Shown one piece after another: positions 34,721 to 43,891 of a DNA stretch of 64,000 nt. Under the pieces are notes generated by a model. The model ran no database searches and was not told where the DNA came from. It saw only the letters and a program-made list of their open reading frames with translations. Origin of the DNA: Johnsonella sp. (GTDB taxonomy: Bacteria; Bacillota; Clostridia; Lachnospirales; Lachnospiraceae); the NCBI GenBank assembly GCA_030529445.1, contig JAUMWW010000003.1, positions 1 to 64,000 of the forward strand, in the 5' to 3' direction. Numbering within the stretch: the first letter of the stretch is position 1; every line of letters starts with the position of its first letter. The translations under genes were made by a program, and so were the position numbers.

Positions 34721-36220
34721 ATGGCAATCAGGAGGTTTGCAGCCATAGATGTAGGCTCCTTTGAGTTGGAGCTGGGGATATATGAGATAGAAAAGAAAAT
34801 AGGGATCCGGCGGATCAATCATCTCAGGCATGTGATAGCTCTGGGAAAGGATACCTATAATATGGGAAAGATCAGCTATGAGCTGATCGAGGAATTATGC
34901 ACCATACTGGAGGACTTTGCGGGAGTGATGCGGGAATACGGCGTGGAGGCATATAAGGCATATGCGACGAGCGCTCTGCGCGAAGCCGAAAACAGATATA
35001 TCGTATTGGACAGGATCTATGTCAGGAGCGGGATAGAGGTGAAGATCATATCCAATTCCGAGCAGAGGCTCCTAAGCTATATGGCGGCGGCGGGAGATGA
35101 GGAGGCATTCGGTCGGGTCATCAGCGAAGGCGCAGCCATCGTCGATATGGGCTTCGGCAGTATGCAGATCACGCTTTACGATAATTCCGTCATGATCAAT
35201 ACGCAGAATTTCAGACTCGGAGTGCTTCGCATCCGGGAAATGATTGCCAAGGCGTGCCCGGAGAGGGAACGGATGGTCAGCAATATTGCGGAGCTGGCGG
35301 ATTATGAGTTGGATGTATATAACAGGCTCTATCTGCGGGGAACAAAAATTAAGACGATTATCGGGGTCGGAGACCCTATTTTATATTTGGTAAAAAAGCT
35401 CGGAATTGACCGGGAAGGAAGGGCGGATAAAAAAAGGTTCCTGGAAATTTATGAAATCATTGCCAAGATGAGCCGAGAGGAACTGGAGGAGAAATTCGGC
35501 GTCAGCCATCATTTTGCCGGCATTATCCTTCCCTGCATCGTGATCTATAAGAGGATCATAGAGCGTTTTTGCGCGGAAGATATCTGGATTCCGGGAATTC
35601 GTCTCATTGACGGCATTGCCGCCGAATATGCGCAGAAGGCTAAAATCATTCGCAAGAAGCATGATTTCAAGGAAGATATTATCAATAACGCAAGAAATAT
35701 GGCAAAAAGATATGAGGCGGACGGGCAGGATTCGGCATGCCTGGAGGAATATTCGCTTGCGATATTCGATGTGATGAAGAAGATACACGGACTGGATGCC
35801 AGAGAGAGGATGCTGCTGCAAATCGCATGCATACTTTATCACTGCGGAAGGTTTATCAGTATGAAAAACGCGCTGACAGCGAGCTATAATATCATTGCGG
35901 ATACCGAAATTGTCGGAATTTCCCATGACGAGAGGATACTGATCGCCAATATCGCGGGATACCCCGCCAAGGTTCCGGATTATAAGGATGTGCGTGCATT
36001 TAAGCTGATTGCGATACTGCGGCTTGCACTTGCGCTCAACCGGTCCTATCTTCAGAAAATCAAGGATTATCGCTTCAGGCTGGATAAGAACCTGCTGATT
36101 ATCAGTACCTCTCATGCGGAGGATATGACGGCGGAGTTTTTATGCTTTGAAAACAATAAGGACTTATTCGAGGAAATATACGGAATGAGAGCCGTCCTCA
36201 GGCAAAGGAGGAGCATATGA
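34721..36220 (+). CDS. Ppx/GppA-family phosphatase, probable exopolyphosphatase
   Basis: A 499-residue protein of the ASKHA fold that hydrolyses polyphosphate or pppGpp. AAIDVGSFELELGIYEI is the first phosphate-binding motif, YATSALREAENRYIVL the second and AAIVDMGFGSMQITLYDN the third, with Gly/Ser replacing part of the usual GGGSTE pattern. The C-terminal half has the HD-like helical domain (IACILYHCGRFI, GISHDERILIANIA), as in E. coli Ppx/GppA. Its stop overlaps the ppk start by four bases, so the pair is translationally coupled and should act on polyphosphate. The altered third motif makes full phosphatase activity uncertain. Confidence 0.85.
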   Translation: MAIRRFAAIDVGSFELELGIYEIEKKIGIRRINHLRHVIALGKDTYNMGKISYELIEELCTILEDFAGVMREYGVEAYKAYATSALREAENRYIVLDRIYVRSGIEVKIISNSEQRLLSYMAAAGDEEAFGRVISEGAAIVDMGFGSMQITLYDNSVMINTQNFRLGVLRIREMIAKACPERERMVSNIAELADYELDVYNRLYLRGTKIKTIIGVGDPILYLVKKLGIDREGRADKKRFLEIYEIIAKMSREELEEKFGVSHHFAGIILPCIVIYKRIIERFCAEDIWIPGIRLIDGIAAEYAQKAKIIRKKHDFKEDIINNARNMAKRYEADGQDSACLEEYSLAIFDVMKKIHGLDARERMLLQIACILYHCGRFISMKNALTASYNIIADTEIVGISHDERILIANIAGYPAKVPDYKDVRAFKLIAILRLALALNRSYLQKIKDYRFRLDKNLLIISTSHAEDMTAEFLCFENNKDLFEEIYGMRAVLRQRRSI

Positions 36221-38481
36221 GCCAGAATAAAAAACAAATCGGGACCCGAGCTTATGTCAACAGAGAGCTCTCATGGATAGAGTTTAACAAGAGAATACTG
36301 GGAGAGGCAAAATCGAAGGAGGTCAGGCTTTTAGAACGCCTGAAATTTCTGGCGATTACGGCATCCAATCTGGATGAATTCTATATGGTAAGAGTCGCCT
36401 CCCTAAAGGATATGCAGAATGCGGGATATACCAAGACCGATATTGCAGGAATGCGGGTGGAGCAGCAGTTGGAGGCGATTTCGCAGGAAAACCATGAGTT
36501 TATCGATCATCAGTATGCGATTTTCAACCGTTCGCTCAAGCCGATGCTGGAAAAAGCCGGGCTGCGGCTTATCGGCAGCCATGAAGATTTGGAGGATGGG
36601 GAAAAAGAATATATCGACGGATATTTTAAAGATTATGTCTATCCCGTACTCACGCCGATGGCGGTGGATGCTTCGCGCCCATTTCCCCTGATCAGGAACA
36701 AGACGCTCAATATTGCGGCACTGCTTAAAAGGCGGGAAGATATCAAGGATTTTGTGGGATTTAAGAATATCGACGAAGAAAATAAGAAGAAAGCAGATAA
36801 AAACAAGGCGGAGAAATATAAGGGATATGCGGGAGAGGGGATGGATTTTGCCGTGGTGCAGGTTCCCAGCGTGCTTCCAAGACTGATAGAAATTCCGCAA
36901 AAATACGCTGCCGCCAAGCCCGGGATAAAAAAGACTCTCATCCTGCTGGAGGAAGTGATTGAAAAAAACATTGAAAAGCTCTTCTTAAATTATACCGTGC
37001 TTGCCGCACATCCTTTTCGTATTATGCGGAATGCCGAATTTGAGCTGGATGAGGAGGATGCGGCGGATTTGCTCGTGGAGATTAAAAAGTAGCTCAAGAA
37101 GCGCCAGTGGGGAGAAGCGATCCGGCTGGAGGTGGAAGAAGGAATCGACAAAAAGCTGCTCAAGATCTTAAAACAGGAGCTCAATATAGGAGAGGCGGAT
37201 CTATTTAAAATCAGAGGTCCTCTGGATCTTAGCGTGCTCTTAAAAATCTATGAGCTGGAGGGCTTTGACAAGCTGAAAAATCCGGTGCATATTCCCAAGA
37301 CGCATCCCAGGCTGGCAAACCAGGAGAATATATTTGAAAATATCAAGAAAGGAGATATTCTGCTGAGCCATCCTTACCATAGCTTTGATCCGGTCGTGGA
37401 ATTTATTCAGGAAGCGGCATCCGATCCCGATGTTTTGGCGATTAAGCAGACGCTTTACAGAGTCAGCGGCAATTCCCCCATTATCGCGGCACTCGCAAAA
37501 GCGGCGGATAATAAGAAGCAGGTCTGCGTGCTGGTGGAGCTGAAGGCGAGATTTGACGAGGAGAATAATATACTCTGGGCAAAGAAGCTTGAGAAAGCGG
37601 GCTGTCATGTGATTTACGGGCTGGTCGGCTTGAAAACGCATAGCAAGATCACTCTGGTTCTCCGGAGGGAGGAGGACGGAATCAAGCGCTATGTCCATCT
37701 CGGAACGGGAAATTATAATGACAGTACGGCGAAGTTTTATACCGACTTCGGGCTTCTAAGCTGCAGAAGAGATTTCGGGGAGGACGCAAATGCCGTGTTT
37801 AACATGCTCAGCGGTTATTCCGAACCACTTTCGTGGAATGCCTTTATTGTTGCGCCGCTTTGGATGAAGGAGAGGTTTTTATATAAAATCGAAAAGGCAA
37901 GGGAGACGGCGCTCAAGGGGGAGAAAGCGCAGATTATCGCGAAGATGAACTCTCTTTCGGATCGGGAAATCATCAAGGCGCTCTATCGTGCGAGCGAGGC
38001 GGGGGTAAAGATAGAGCTGATCGTGAGGGGGATTTGCTGCCTCAGAGCGGGGGTCGGGAAATTAAGCCAAAATATAGAAGTGCGCTCTATAGTGGGCAAT
38101 TTTTTGGAGCATGCGAGGGTGTTTTATTTTAATTACGGAGGCATAGAGGAATATTATCTGGGGAGTGCGGACTGGATGAACAGAAATCTGGAAAAGCGTG
38201 TAGAAATTGTATTTCCTGTGCTTGACCAAGAGCTGCAGGCAAAGCTTAAGCATTATCTCAGGGTGCAGCTCGATGATAATGTCAAGGCATACAGGTATAT
38301 GCCGGATAATCGTTATGAAAAGACGGACTTGCGGGGAAAGACCAGAGTGAACGCGCAGGAGCAGTTTGTGCGGGAAGCCGAGGCGGAGGCGGCGGCATCC
38401 GAAAAAAACATCATGGGTTTTAAGGAAAGCCGGGTTTTTACGCCGGTAAGAGATTATAATCCTGTTGACAAAAGCAAATAG
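36217..38481 (+). pseudogene. ppk: Polyphosphate kinase PPK1 interrupted by one in-frame TAG
   Basis: PPK1 polymerises the terminal phosphate of ATP into polyphosphate. The frame 36217-38481 is intact except for TAG at 37090-37092: both sides match one PPK1 of about 755 codons. The N-terminal half has YVNRELSWIEFNKRILGEA and NLDEFYMVRVASLKD, and ends EIKK before the stop. The continuation is LKKRQWGEAIRLEVEEG, then VLAIKQTLYRVSGNSPI, THSKITLVLRRE with the catalytic His, HLGTGNYNDSTAKFYTD and ADWMNRNLEKRVE. Family members usually have Glu before LKKR, so one GAG-to-TAG change explains the lesion. No ribosome site restarts the second half convincingly (a GTG lies at 37132). Confidence 0.85.
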
Positions 38482-38491
38482 GGGGTATAAT
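38465..38491 (+). promoter_or_regulatory. Putative promoter of the cation exchanger gene
   Basis: TTGACA at 38465-38470 and TATAAT at 38486-38491 lie across the ppk stop. The 15-base spacer is shorter than ideal. Confidence 0.4.
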
Positions 38492-38532
38492 ATCTATTTT
38501 TAATTTGAGAATACAGAAGGAGGAAAGAGATA

Positions 38533-39453
38533 TTGAATCTTGTTTTGCTTTTGATAGGTTTTTTGTTGTTGGTTAAGGGGGCGGATTTTTTTGTCGAAGG
38601 CTCCTCTTCTCTGGCAAGGCTCCTTCGCGTGCCTTCCGCAATCATAGGACTTACCGTAGTGGCGTTCGGAACGAGTACTCCGGAGTCGGCTGTCAGTATA
38701 ACCGCGGCGATTCAGGGAAGCAATAATATCGCTCTTGCCAATATCATCGGATCGAATATTTTTAATCTGCTGATGGTTATCGGAGTCTGTGCATTGATAC
38801 GGGATATGCATATCGATAAGCAGATCTTAAAAAAGGATTATACCTTCAATCTGCTCATCACCGTAGTGCTGATTATGGTGATCCTTGATGCGAAGCTGAG
38901 CAGGGTGGACGGCGCTCTGCTGCTCCTGTTTTTCGCATATTATCTGTACGACACGATCAGGAGAGCCCGCAATGCAAAGACGCAGGAAGAGGGAGAGGGA
39001 AAAACGCTGACTCCTCTTCTGGCTCTGATCGTTATCGCGGGAGGACTGGCGGCGATTGTGTTCGGAGGCAATCTGGTCGTTGACAGCGCAAAGAAGATTG
39101 CATTGGATTTCGGCTTATCGGAGACCTTTGTCGGGCTGACGATCGTTGCGATCGGAACCTCCTTGCCGGAGCTGGTTACCAGTGTGGTGGCATCAAGAAA
39201 GGGCGAAAACGGCTTGGCTTTGGGCAATGTCATCGGATCGAATATTTTCAATATTTTGTTTATTCTGGGATTTTCTTCCGTATTGAGCCCGCTCGCTACG
39301 GATGCTTTCGTGCTGTATGATATGGGAGTGCTGATGCTTGCGATGCTGATTACCTGGTTCCTTGCGGGAAATGACGGGAAGATCAGCAGAAAAGAGGGAT
39401 TGATCATGCTTGGCATCTATCTTTCCTATATGGTATATATCGTAAATCGATAA
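38533..39453 (+). CDS. Calcium/sodium antiporter (YrbG family)
   Basis: A 306-residue polytopic membrane protein with about ten hydrophobic segments in two inverted halves. Each half has the exchanger alpha repeat: VVAFGTSTPESAVSIT with GSNNIALANIIGSNIFN, and VAIGTSLPELVTSVVAS with ENGLALGNVIGSNIFN; the Glu of each repeat binds the cation. The central cytosolic loop (about residues 140-160) is short, as in YrbG-type proteins. The start is TTG at 38533, chosen because AGGAGGAAAGAG precedes it and no ATG is nearby. Substrate (Ca2+ against Na+ or H+) follows the family. Confidence 0.92.
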   Translation: MNLVLLLIGFLLLVKGADFFVEGSSSLARLLRVPSAIIGLTVVAFGTSTPESAVSITAAIQGSNNIALANIIGSNIFNLLMVIGVCALIRDMHIDKQILKKDYTFNLLITVVLIMVILDAKLSRVDGALLLLFFAYYLYDTIRRARNAKTQEEGEGKTLTPLLALIVIAGGLAAIVFGGNLVVDSAKKIALDFGLSETFVGLTIVAIGTSLPELVTSVVASRKGENGLALGNVIGSNIFNILFILGFSSVLSPLATDAFVLYDMGVLMLAMLITWFLAGNDGKISRKEGLIMLGIYLSYMVYIVNR

Positions 39454-39495
39454 AGAAGAATTGAGAATTTTAGAAAGTGTTTTTTAAAGGGAGGA

Positions 39496-39520
39496 GAGCC
39501 GGTAAAAAATTTACCGGCTC
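39496..39520 (+). terminator. Hairpin after the exchanger gene
   Basis: GAGCCGGTAAA-AAA-TTTACCGGCTC is a perfect 11-bp stem with a three-base loop, 42 bases after the stop. No T-run follows on the plus strand. It may serve transcription end for either convergent gene. Confidence 0.6.
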
Positions 39521-39670
39521 GAGTATTATGAAAAAAATCTTGTAAGCTATTTTGTTTAGACTTCACTTGCAATTTCGTATTGCTCTCTCGTCTATGAAGA
39601 AAGTATATAATTAAAAAATGTCAAGAGTTTGTTCTTTGTGTAAAAGAATTTTGAATTGATTGTAAACAAA

Positions 39671-40255
39671 CTATGAATGAAAACGCGAATTTTCTTCGCT
39701 CCGCTTCTCGCTGAAATTGCTGCCGAGGAAGGGTCTTGCAGCAAGATCCGTAAAAAAGAAGAGGGCAACAATTCCGAAGATGATCATCAGCTGCTTCTCG
39801 GATTGTTTTTTCAGGATGCTTTCCAGCATCGGGTGAATGAGATAGAGGATGATGCTGCCGCCGAGGGCAAAACGGAGGCTGGATTTTAGGGCGATCCGCC
39901 CCTGAAAATTCAGGAAATATTCATTATAGTTCCAAAGCCATTCTCCTATCGTCGCTTCCATGATATAGCTGGTAAGAAGCTCGAGGAGAGTAGCCAGAAG
40001 CATGATGCTCAGGAAAATAAGCAGCGGTGTCAGATTAAGACGAAAGAGAGAAAGGCGGATTTTGGTTTTACGGTAAAGCAAAAGAATGAAGAGAAGAGAG
40101 CCGAAGCCGTAAACCGGCAGATAGGGTCCGAAGAGAAATCCACGGTTGACAAAGCCTCTATGATATTCCAGAATGCCGACAAGCAGCTCATATATCCATC
40201 CCAGAAAAGAATAGAAGATAAAATATAAAAAATAGAGAGCGATGTTTTTTGCCAT
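39671..40255 (-). CDS. CmpB-type putative ABC transporter permease-like membrane protein
   Basis: A 194-residue integral membrane protein with four or five hydrophobic segments. FLYFIFYSFLGWIYELLVG and NRGFLFGPYLPVYGFGSL are the hallmarks of the ABC_trans_CmpB family (putative transporter permease, real function unknown), with ATLLELLTSYIMEATIGEWLW and ALKSSLRFALGGSIILYLI in the second half. The start was set at ATG 40255, five bases after GGAGG; a GTG at 40261 is too close to that site. It lies downstream of the MsmK-type ATPase on the same strand but across a hairpin, so a functional link is not assured. Confidence 0.8.
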   Translation of the reverse strand: MAKNIALYFLYFIFYSFLGWIYELLVGILEYHRGFVNRGFLFGPYLPVYGFGSLLFILLLYRKTKIRLSLFRLNLTPLLIFLSIMLLATLLELLTSYIMEATIGEWLWNYNEYFLNFQGRIALKSSLRFALGGSIILYLIHPMLESILKKQSEKQLMIIFGIVALFFFTDLAARPFLGSNFSEKRSEENSRFHS

Positions 40256-40295
40256 ATCCACCTCCGAAAATAATCAACATAAAAAGGATAAAAAT

Positions 40296-40378
40296 GACTT
40301 TCCGCATAAGAGAAGGATCGAAACCTTAAAAGAAGTGTGCTTGCTTCTTCGGTCTCATATGACGGAAAGTCTTTTTTT
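40296..40378. terminator. Branched hairpin with T-run between the two minus-strand genes
   Basis: GACTTTCCG at 40296 pairs with CGGAAAGTC at 40363, extended by an imperfect ATAAGAGA/TCTCATAT. Inside lie two smaller hairpins, AAGG-atcgaaa-CCTT and AAGAAG-tgtgcttg-CTTCTT, giving a three-way junction. Seven Ts follow on the plus strand, and the minus strand also ends in a T-rich run (ATTTTTATCCTTTTT), so it probably terminates the minus-strand ATPase transcript. Confidence 0.55.
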
Positions 40379-40401
40379 ACAGGCGAAAGCCCGCAGCTTT
40401 T

Positions 40402-41517
40402 TTAATTGGTAATTGCCAGTCCGCTTTCCCGATCAAAGAGATGTATCTTTTCAAGGTCAATTGCGAAAGAGGCTTTGTCGCCGGCGCGCAGCGTCGTACG
40501 GGGATTGACTCTCGCGGTAATCTGGGCGTCTTCGAAATCGCAGTAGAGGAATACTTCCGCGCCGAGGAGCTCATATACCTTGACATCGGCTTCGATGACG
40601 CTGGAGGGAGAGTTTGAAATAAAGATCTCGGAATCGTGAATATCCTCCGGACGCACACCTAAAGTCACGGTTTTTTTGTCGTAATTTCCCTTGACCAGTG
40701 CGGAAATCTTATTTGCGGGCAGCTTCAAGGTGTATTTTCCGACCTTCAGTTCCGCCTCGTTTTCGCTCTTGATATCCACCTGCGCATCGAGAAAATTCAT
40801 CTGCGGAGATCCGATGAAGCCCGCAACAAAGAGGTTGGCGGGATTATTATAAAGATTCTTCGGCGTATCAACCTGCTGAATCAAGCCGTCCTTCATCACG
40901 ACGATCCTTGTGCCAAGCGTCATCGCCTCAGTCTGATCGTGGGTGACATAAATAATCGTCGCACCGAGCCTCTCGTGGATTTTTGCGATTTCAATACGCA
41001 TCTGTACTCTGAGTTTTGCGTCAAGGTTGGAGAGCGGTTCATCCATCAAAAAGACCTTGGGGCTTCTTACGATTGCTCTTCCCATTGCAACACGCTGTCT
41101 CTGCCCTCCCGAAAGCGCTTTCGGTTTTCTTTCCAAGAGATTTTCAAGTCCGAGGATAGATGCGGCATTTCTGACCGCCTTATCGATTTCCTCTTTGGGG
41201 ACCTTCCTCAGCTTCAGACCGAATGCCATATTGTCATATACGGACATATGGGGATAGAGAGCATAATTCTGAAATACCATTGCGATATCTCTGTCCTTTG
41301 GCTCGACATCGTTGACTACGACGCCGTCTATTTCGAGAGTACCGGAACTGATATCCTCAAGACCTGCAATCATACGAAGTGTAGTAGATTTTCCGCATCC
41401 GGAGGGACCGACAAAGATAATAAACTCTTTATCCTCGATTTCGAGATTAAAGTTATGTACGGCTTTAAAGCCGTTGGGATATTCTTTTTCGATTCCTTTT
41501 AGTGATAAACTTGCCAT
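40402..41517 (-). CDS. Carbohydrate ABC transporter ATPase (MsmK/UgpC type)
   Basis: A 371-residue ATPase of the MalK/MsmK/UgpC group that serves carbohydrate importers of the CUT1 class, often several at once in Firmicutes. GPSGCGKSTTLRMIAGLE is Walker A, LSGGQRQRVAMGRAIVR the signature, LMDEPLSNLDAKLR Walker B and VTHDQTEAMTLG the H-loop. The C-terminal third is the TOBE/OB-fold regulatory domain (LGVRPEDI). No permease or binding-protein genes flank it, which fits a shared, multi-importer ATPase. The start ATG is preceded by AGGAGGATTATTATC. nagB lies 32 bases upstream on the same strand, so they are probably cotranscribed. Confidence 0.93.
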   Translation of the reverse strand: MASLSLKGIEKEYPNGFKAVHNFNLEIEDKEFIIFVGPSGCGKSTTLRMIAGLEDISSGTLEIDGVVVNDVEPKDRDIAMVFQNYALYPHMSVYDNMAFGLKLRKVPKEEIDKAVRNAASILGLENLLERKPKALSGGQRQRVAMGRAIVRSPKVFLMDEPLSNLDAKLRVQMRIEIAKIHERLGATIIYVTHDQTEAMTLGTRIVVMKDGLIQQVDTPKNLYNNPANLFVAGFIGSPQMNFLDAQVDIKSENEAELKVGKYTLKLPANKISALVKGNYDKKTVTLGVRPEDIHDSEIFISNSPSSVIEADVKVYELLGAEVFLYCDFEDAQITARVNPRTTLRAGDKASFAIDLEKIHLFDRESGLAITN

Positions 41518-41549
41518 GATAATAATCCTCCTAGTAAATAATGCTTAAT

Positions 41550-42275
41550 TTAAATCGCAGAAAACGCAGCCTCATCTGCAATCACTCTGAAATCGGAATG
41601 AAGCTGCAGAACGGATGCGGGGATTTGCGGACAAACAGGACCGTAGAGAACTTCCTTGAGGATACCTGCCTTCGCCTCTCCGCTTACCAGCAGAAGTACT
41701 GTTTTTGCACTCATAATATTTCTGATTCCCATGGTATATGCCTGCTTCGGAACTTCATCGGAGGAAGAAAAGAAGCGGGTGTTTGCCGCAATTGTGCTTG
41801 CACTCAGATCGACGCAGTGCACATCGCAGATAAATTCGTTCGAGGGTTCATTAAAACCGATATGCCCGTTATGCCCGAGTCCGAGAAGCTGGAGATCGAT
41901 TCCGCCGAGAGAAGCGATTTTACGGTTATATTCCGTACATGCCTTGTCTGCATCCTCTTGTATTCCGTCGGGAATATGGGTTTTGGATTTATCGATATTG
42001 ATATGATTAAACAAATGATGATCCATGAAGTAACGATAACTCTGGTCATGCTCGGGGGGAAGCCCTCTGTACTCGTCCAGATTTGCCGAGGAAACCGAGG
42101 AAAAGTCCAGATCTCCCTTTTGATATCTGGAAACCAGCTCCTGATAAGTGCCGATAGGAGTGGAGCCCGTAGCAAGACCGAGAACGGAATTCGGCTTGAG
42201 AATAATCTGTGCCGAGATAATATCCGCGGCTTTTTTGCTTAACGCCGCATAGTCTCTTACTTTATAAAGCAGCAT
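41550..42275 (-). CDS. nagB: Glucosamine-6-phosphate deaminase
   Basis: It converts glucosamine 6-phosphate to fructose 6-phosphate and ammonia in amino-sugar catabolism. The 241-residue protein has LGLATGSTPIGTYQEL, SANLDEYRGLPPEHDQSYRY, LLGLGHNGHIGFNEP with the catalytic His, and MGIRNIMSAKTVLLLVSG, all NagB blocks. The start was set at ATG 42275 since AAAGGACTTTGAAT precedes it; the longer frame adds ten poorly conserved residues. It sits with the MsmK-type ATPase gene, which suggests amino-sugar or oligosaccharide uptake. Confidence 0.93.
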   Translation of the reverse strand: MLLYKVRDYAALSKKAADIISAQIILKPNSVLGLATGSTPIGTYQELVSRYQKGDLDFSSVSSANLDEYRGLPPEHDQSYRYFMDHHLFNHINIDKSKTHIPDGIQEDADKACTEYNRKIASLGGIDLQLLGLGHNGHIGFNEPSNEFICDVHCVDLSASTIAANTRFFSSSDEVPKQAYTMGIRNIMSAKTVLLLVSGEAKAGILKEVLYGPVCPQIPASVLQLHSDFRVIADEAAFSAI

Positions 42276-42343
42276 ATTCAAAAGTCCTTTCTTTCCGCAT
42301 AGCAATCAAACACGCTGTACGGAAATATAATATAGATGTTTTT

Positions 42344-42371
42344 ATTATACCAACTAGAATCTTTATTGCAA
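42344..42371 (-). promoter_or_regulatory. Minus-strand promoter of nagB
   Basis: On the minus strand TTGCAA (42371-42366), a 16-base spacer and TATAAT (42349-42344). It lies 69 bases upstream of the nagB start. Confidence 0.6.
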
Positions 42372-42522
42372 GAACTTCCGTAAAAGAGGGTTTATTTTAT
42401 GTCATTTGAGAGAGGAAAATAAAATGCCGAATCGGGGGAAGAGTATTTCAAATCCTGTATTTTTATGGTATTATTTTTTAAAAATAAGAATATGATTTTT
42501 AAAAAATCAACAGAAGGATGGA

Positions 42523-43050
42523 ATGGATATGATGAAAAAACCGATTGCCATCATTGAGATGGAAAACAGCAATCAGATTAAGATTGAGCTTTACCCTGAG
42601 GTTGCGGAGAATACCGTTAGAAATTTTATCAGCCTGGCACGGAAGAAATTCTATGATGGATTGATTTTTCACAGAGTGATTAAGGGATTTATGATCCAGG
42701 GAGGCTGCCCGGAAGGGATCGGAATAGGAGGTCCCGGATATTCGATCGCGGGAGAGTTTCTGCAAAACGGATTCCAAAATACGATGAAGCATGAAAGAGG
42801 CGTTATCTCGATGGCGAGATCGGCACATCCGAATTCGGCGGGAAGCCAGTTTTTTATCATGCATAAGGATGCGCTGCATTTGGACGGTGCATATGCGGCT
42901 TTCGGCAAGGTAATCGAAGGCATGGAGACGGTGGATGAGATTGCCTCCGTCCGCACGGGAAGAAACGATAAGCCCGTGGAGGAGCAAAAAATCAGGAGCA
43001 TCACGATAGATACCTTCGGAGAAGAGTATGAGGAGCCGAAGACTTGTTAG
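42523..43050 (+). CDS. Peptidyl-prolyl cis-trans isomerase, cyclophilin type
   Basis: A 175-residue cytoplasmic cyclophilin without a signal peptide that speeds proline isomerisation in protein folding. Family blocks: VAENTVRNFISLARKKFYDG, LIFHRVIKGFMIQGGCP with the catalytic Arg and Phe, GVISMARSAHPNSAGSQFFIM and LDGAYAAFGKVIEGMETVD. Starts at 42523, 42529 and 42532 are all in frame; AAGGA at 42514 fits 42529 best by spacing, and 42523 is listed as the longest. It overlaps the following acetyltransferase gene by 23 bases. Confidence 0.92.
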   Translation: MDMMKKPIAIIEMENSNQIKIELYPEVAENTVRNFISLARKKFYDGLIFHRVIKGFMIQGGCPEGIGIGGPGYSIAGEFLQNGFQNTMKHERGVISMARSAHPNSAGSQFFIMHKDALHLDGAYAAFGKVIEGMETVDEIASVRTGRNDKPVEEQKIRSITIDTFGEEYEEPKTC

Positions 43051-43738
43051 GACGGCGGAAGGTTCGGAAATTTCCGTGATCCTTTCCGATGAAAAAGAGT
43101 TTCTTTTGGAAGCCGCCGCTGCGAAAAAGCCGGCGATAGGTATCGGAGGGGAAGGGCAGATCCCCATAGAGGCATGCAGGTATGTTGTTGAGCGTATCGA
43201 AGATATCGATGAGGATTTTTTGCGAAAAGCGGCATACAGATATGCGGGCTTGCCTCTTGAGATCGCGCAGACAAAGCGGCTTCGGATCAGGGAACTTACT
43301 CCGGATGATTTCAAGATTTTCCCAAAATCCCCTCTCTCTGCAAAAGACAGGTATTTTGCCGGAGAGGATCTGCAGCTCTTTTTTTGTGAAGAAAAATTTT
43401 ACGCCTATATCCGCTGGAGATATGATTTCTATGATTACGGGATTTGGGCGATTCTGTGAAAAGAAGATCAGGCGCTGATCGGCATCGCCGGATTTTATGA
43501 AAGTGAAAAAGAGGATGAAAAGGGGCTGGGCTACCTGATCTTTCCGGGGGAGAGAAAAAAAGGCTATGCATATGAGGCTTGCTCCGCCCTGATCGAATAC
43601 GGGAAAGAGAAACTCTCCGTATCAAAATACCTGCTCGAGATCAGAGAGGGAAATGCCGCGTCCCTTGCTCTGGGGAAAAAGCTGAGAGAGAAATACAAAG
43701 AAGCGCTGGAATATCGGGGGCGGGGAGTATCTGCTTAA
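43028..43738 (+). pseudogene. HAD-like/GNAT acetyltransferase gene interrupted by one in-frame TGA
   Basis: One frame from 43028 to the TAA at 43736 encodes a two-part protein with TGA at 43457-43459. The first about 85 residues contain AIGIGGEGQIP and a YVVERIEDIDEDFLRKAAYR segment, the HAD-like leader that precedes GNAT domains in several Clostridia. RLRIRELTPDDF opens the GNAT domain, then DYGIWAIL, the stop, KEDQALIGIAGFY, LGYLIFPGERKKGYAYEAC with the acetyl-CoA loop and LEIREGNAASLALGKKL. The conserved order on both sides shows a single point lesion. Selenocysteine or readthrough is not supported. It overlaps the cyclophilin gene. Confidence 0.8.
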
Positions 43739-43788
43739 AACATAGCTTTTTAGCAGGTTTTTGGAAAAATTATATGCAATTTAACAAA

Positions 43789-43816
43789 TTGCATTATATT
43801 TTTAGTATGTTATAAT
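43789..43816 (+). promoter_or_regulatory. Sigma-A promoter of ispE
   Basis: TTGCAT at 43789-43794, a 16-base spacer and TATAAT at 43811-43816. The ispE start is 75 bases downstream. Confidence 0.6.
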
Positions 43817-43891
43817 ACCTGTATACAATATACGGTAAAAAAACAAAAAAGAGATTTGAGAAAGAACCGCGTATTTTACAGGGAGAAAATC

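Noticed and set aside
37132..38481. Separate downstream half of ppk starting at GTG 37132
   Set aside because: The region directly after the TAG already matches PPK1 in frame and there is no clear ribosome site for the GTG; one interrupted gene is simpler.
43457..43500. Selenocysteine insertion at the TGA of the GNAT gene
   Set aside because: GGCG/CGCC can pair after the TGA, but the stem is only four bases with mismatches, and no homologue of this family is known to use selenocysteine at this point.
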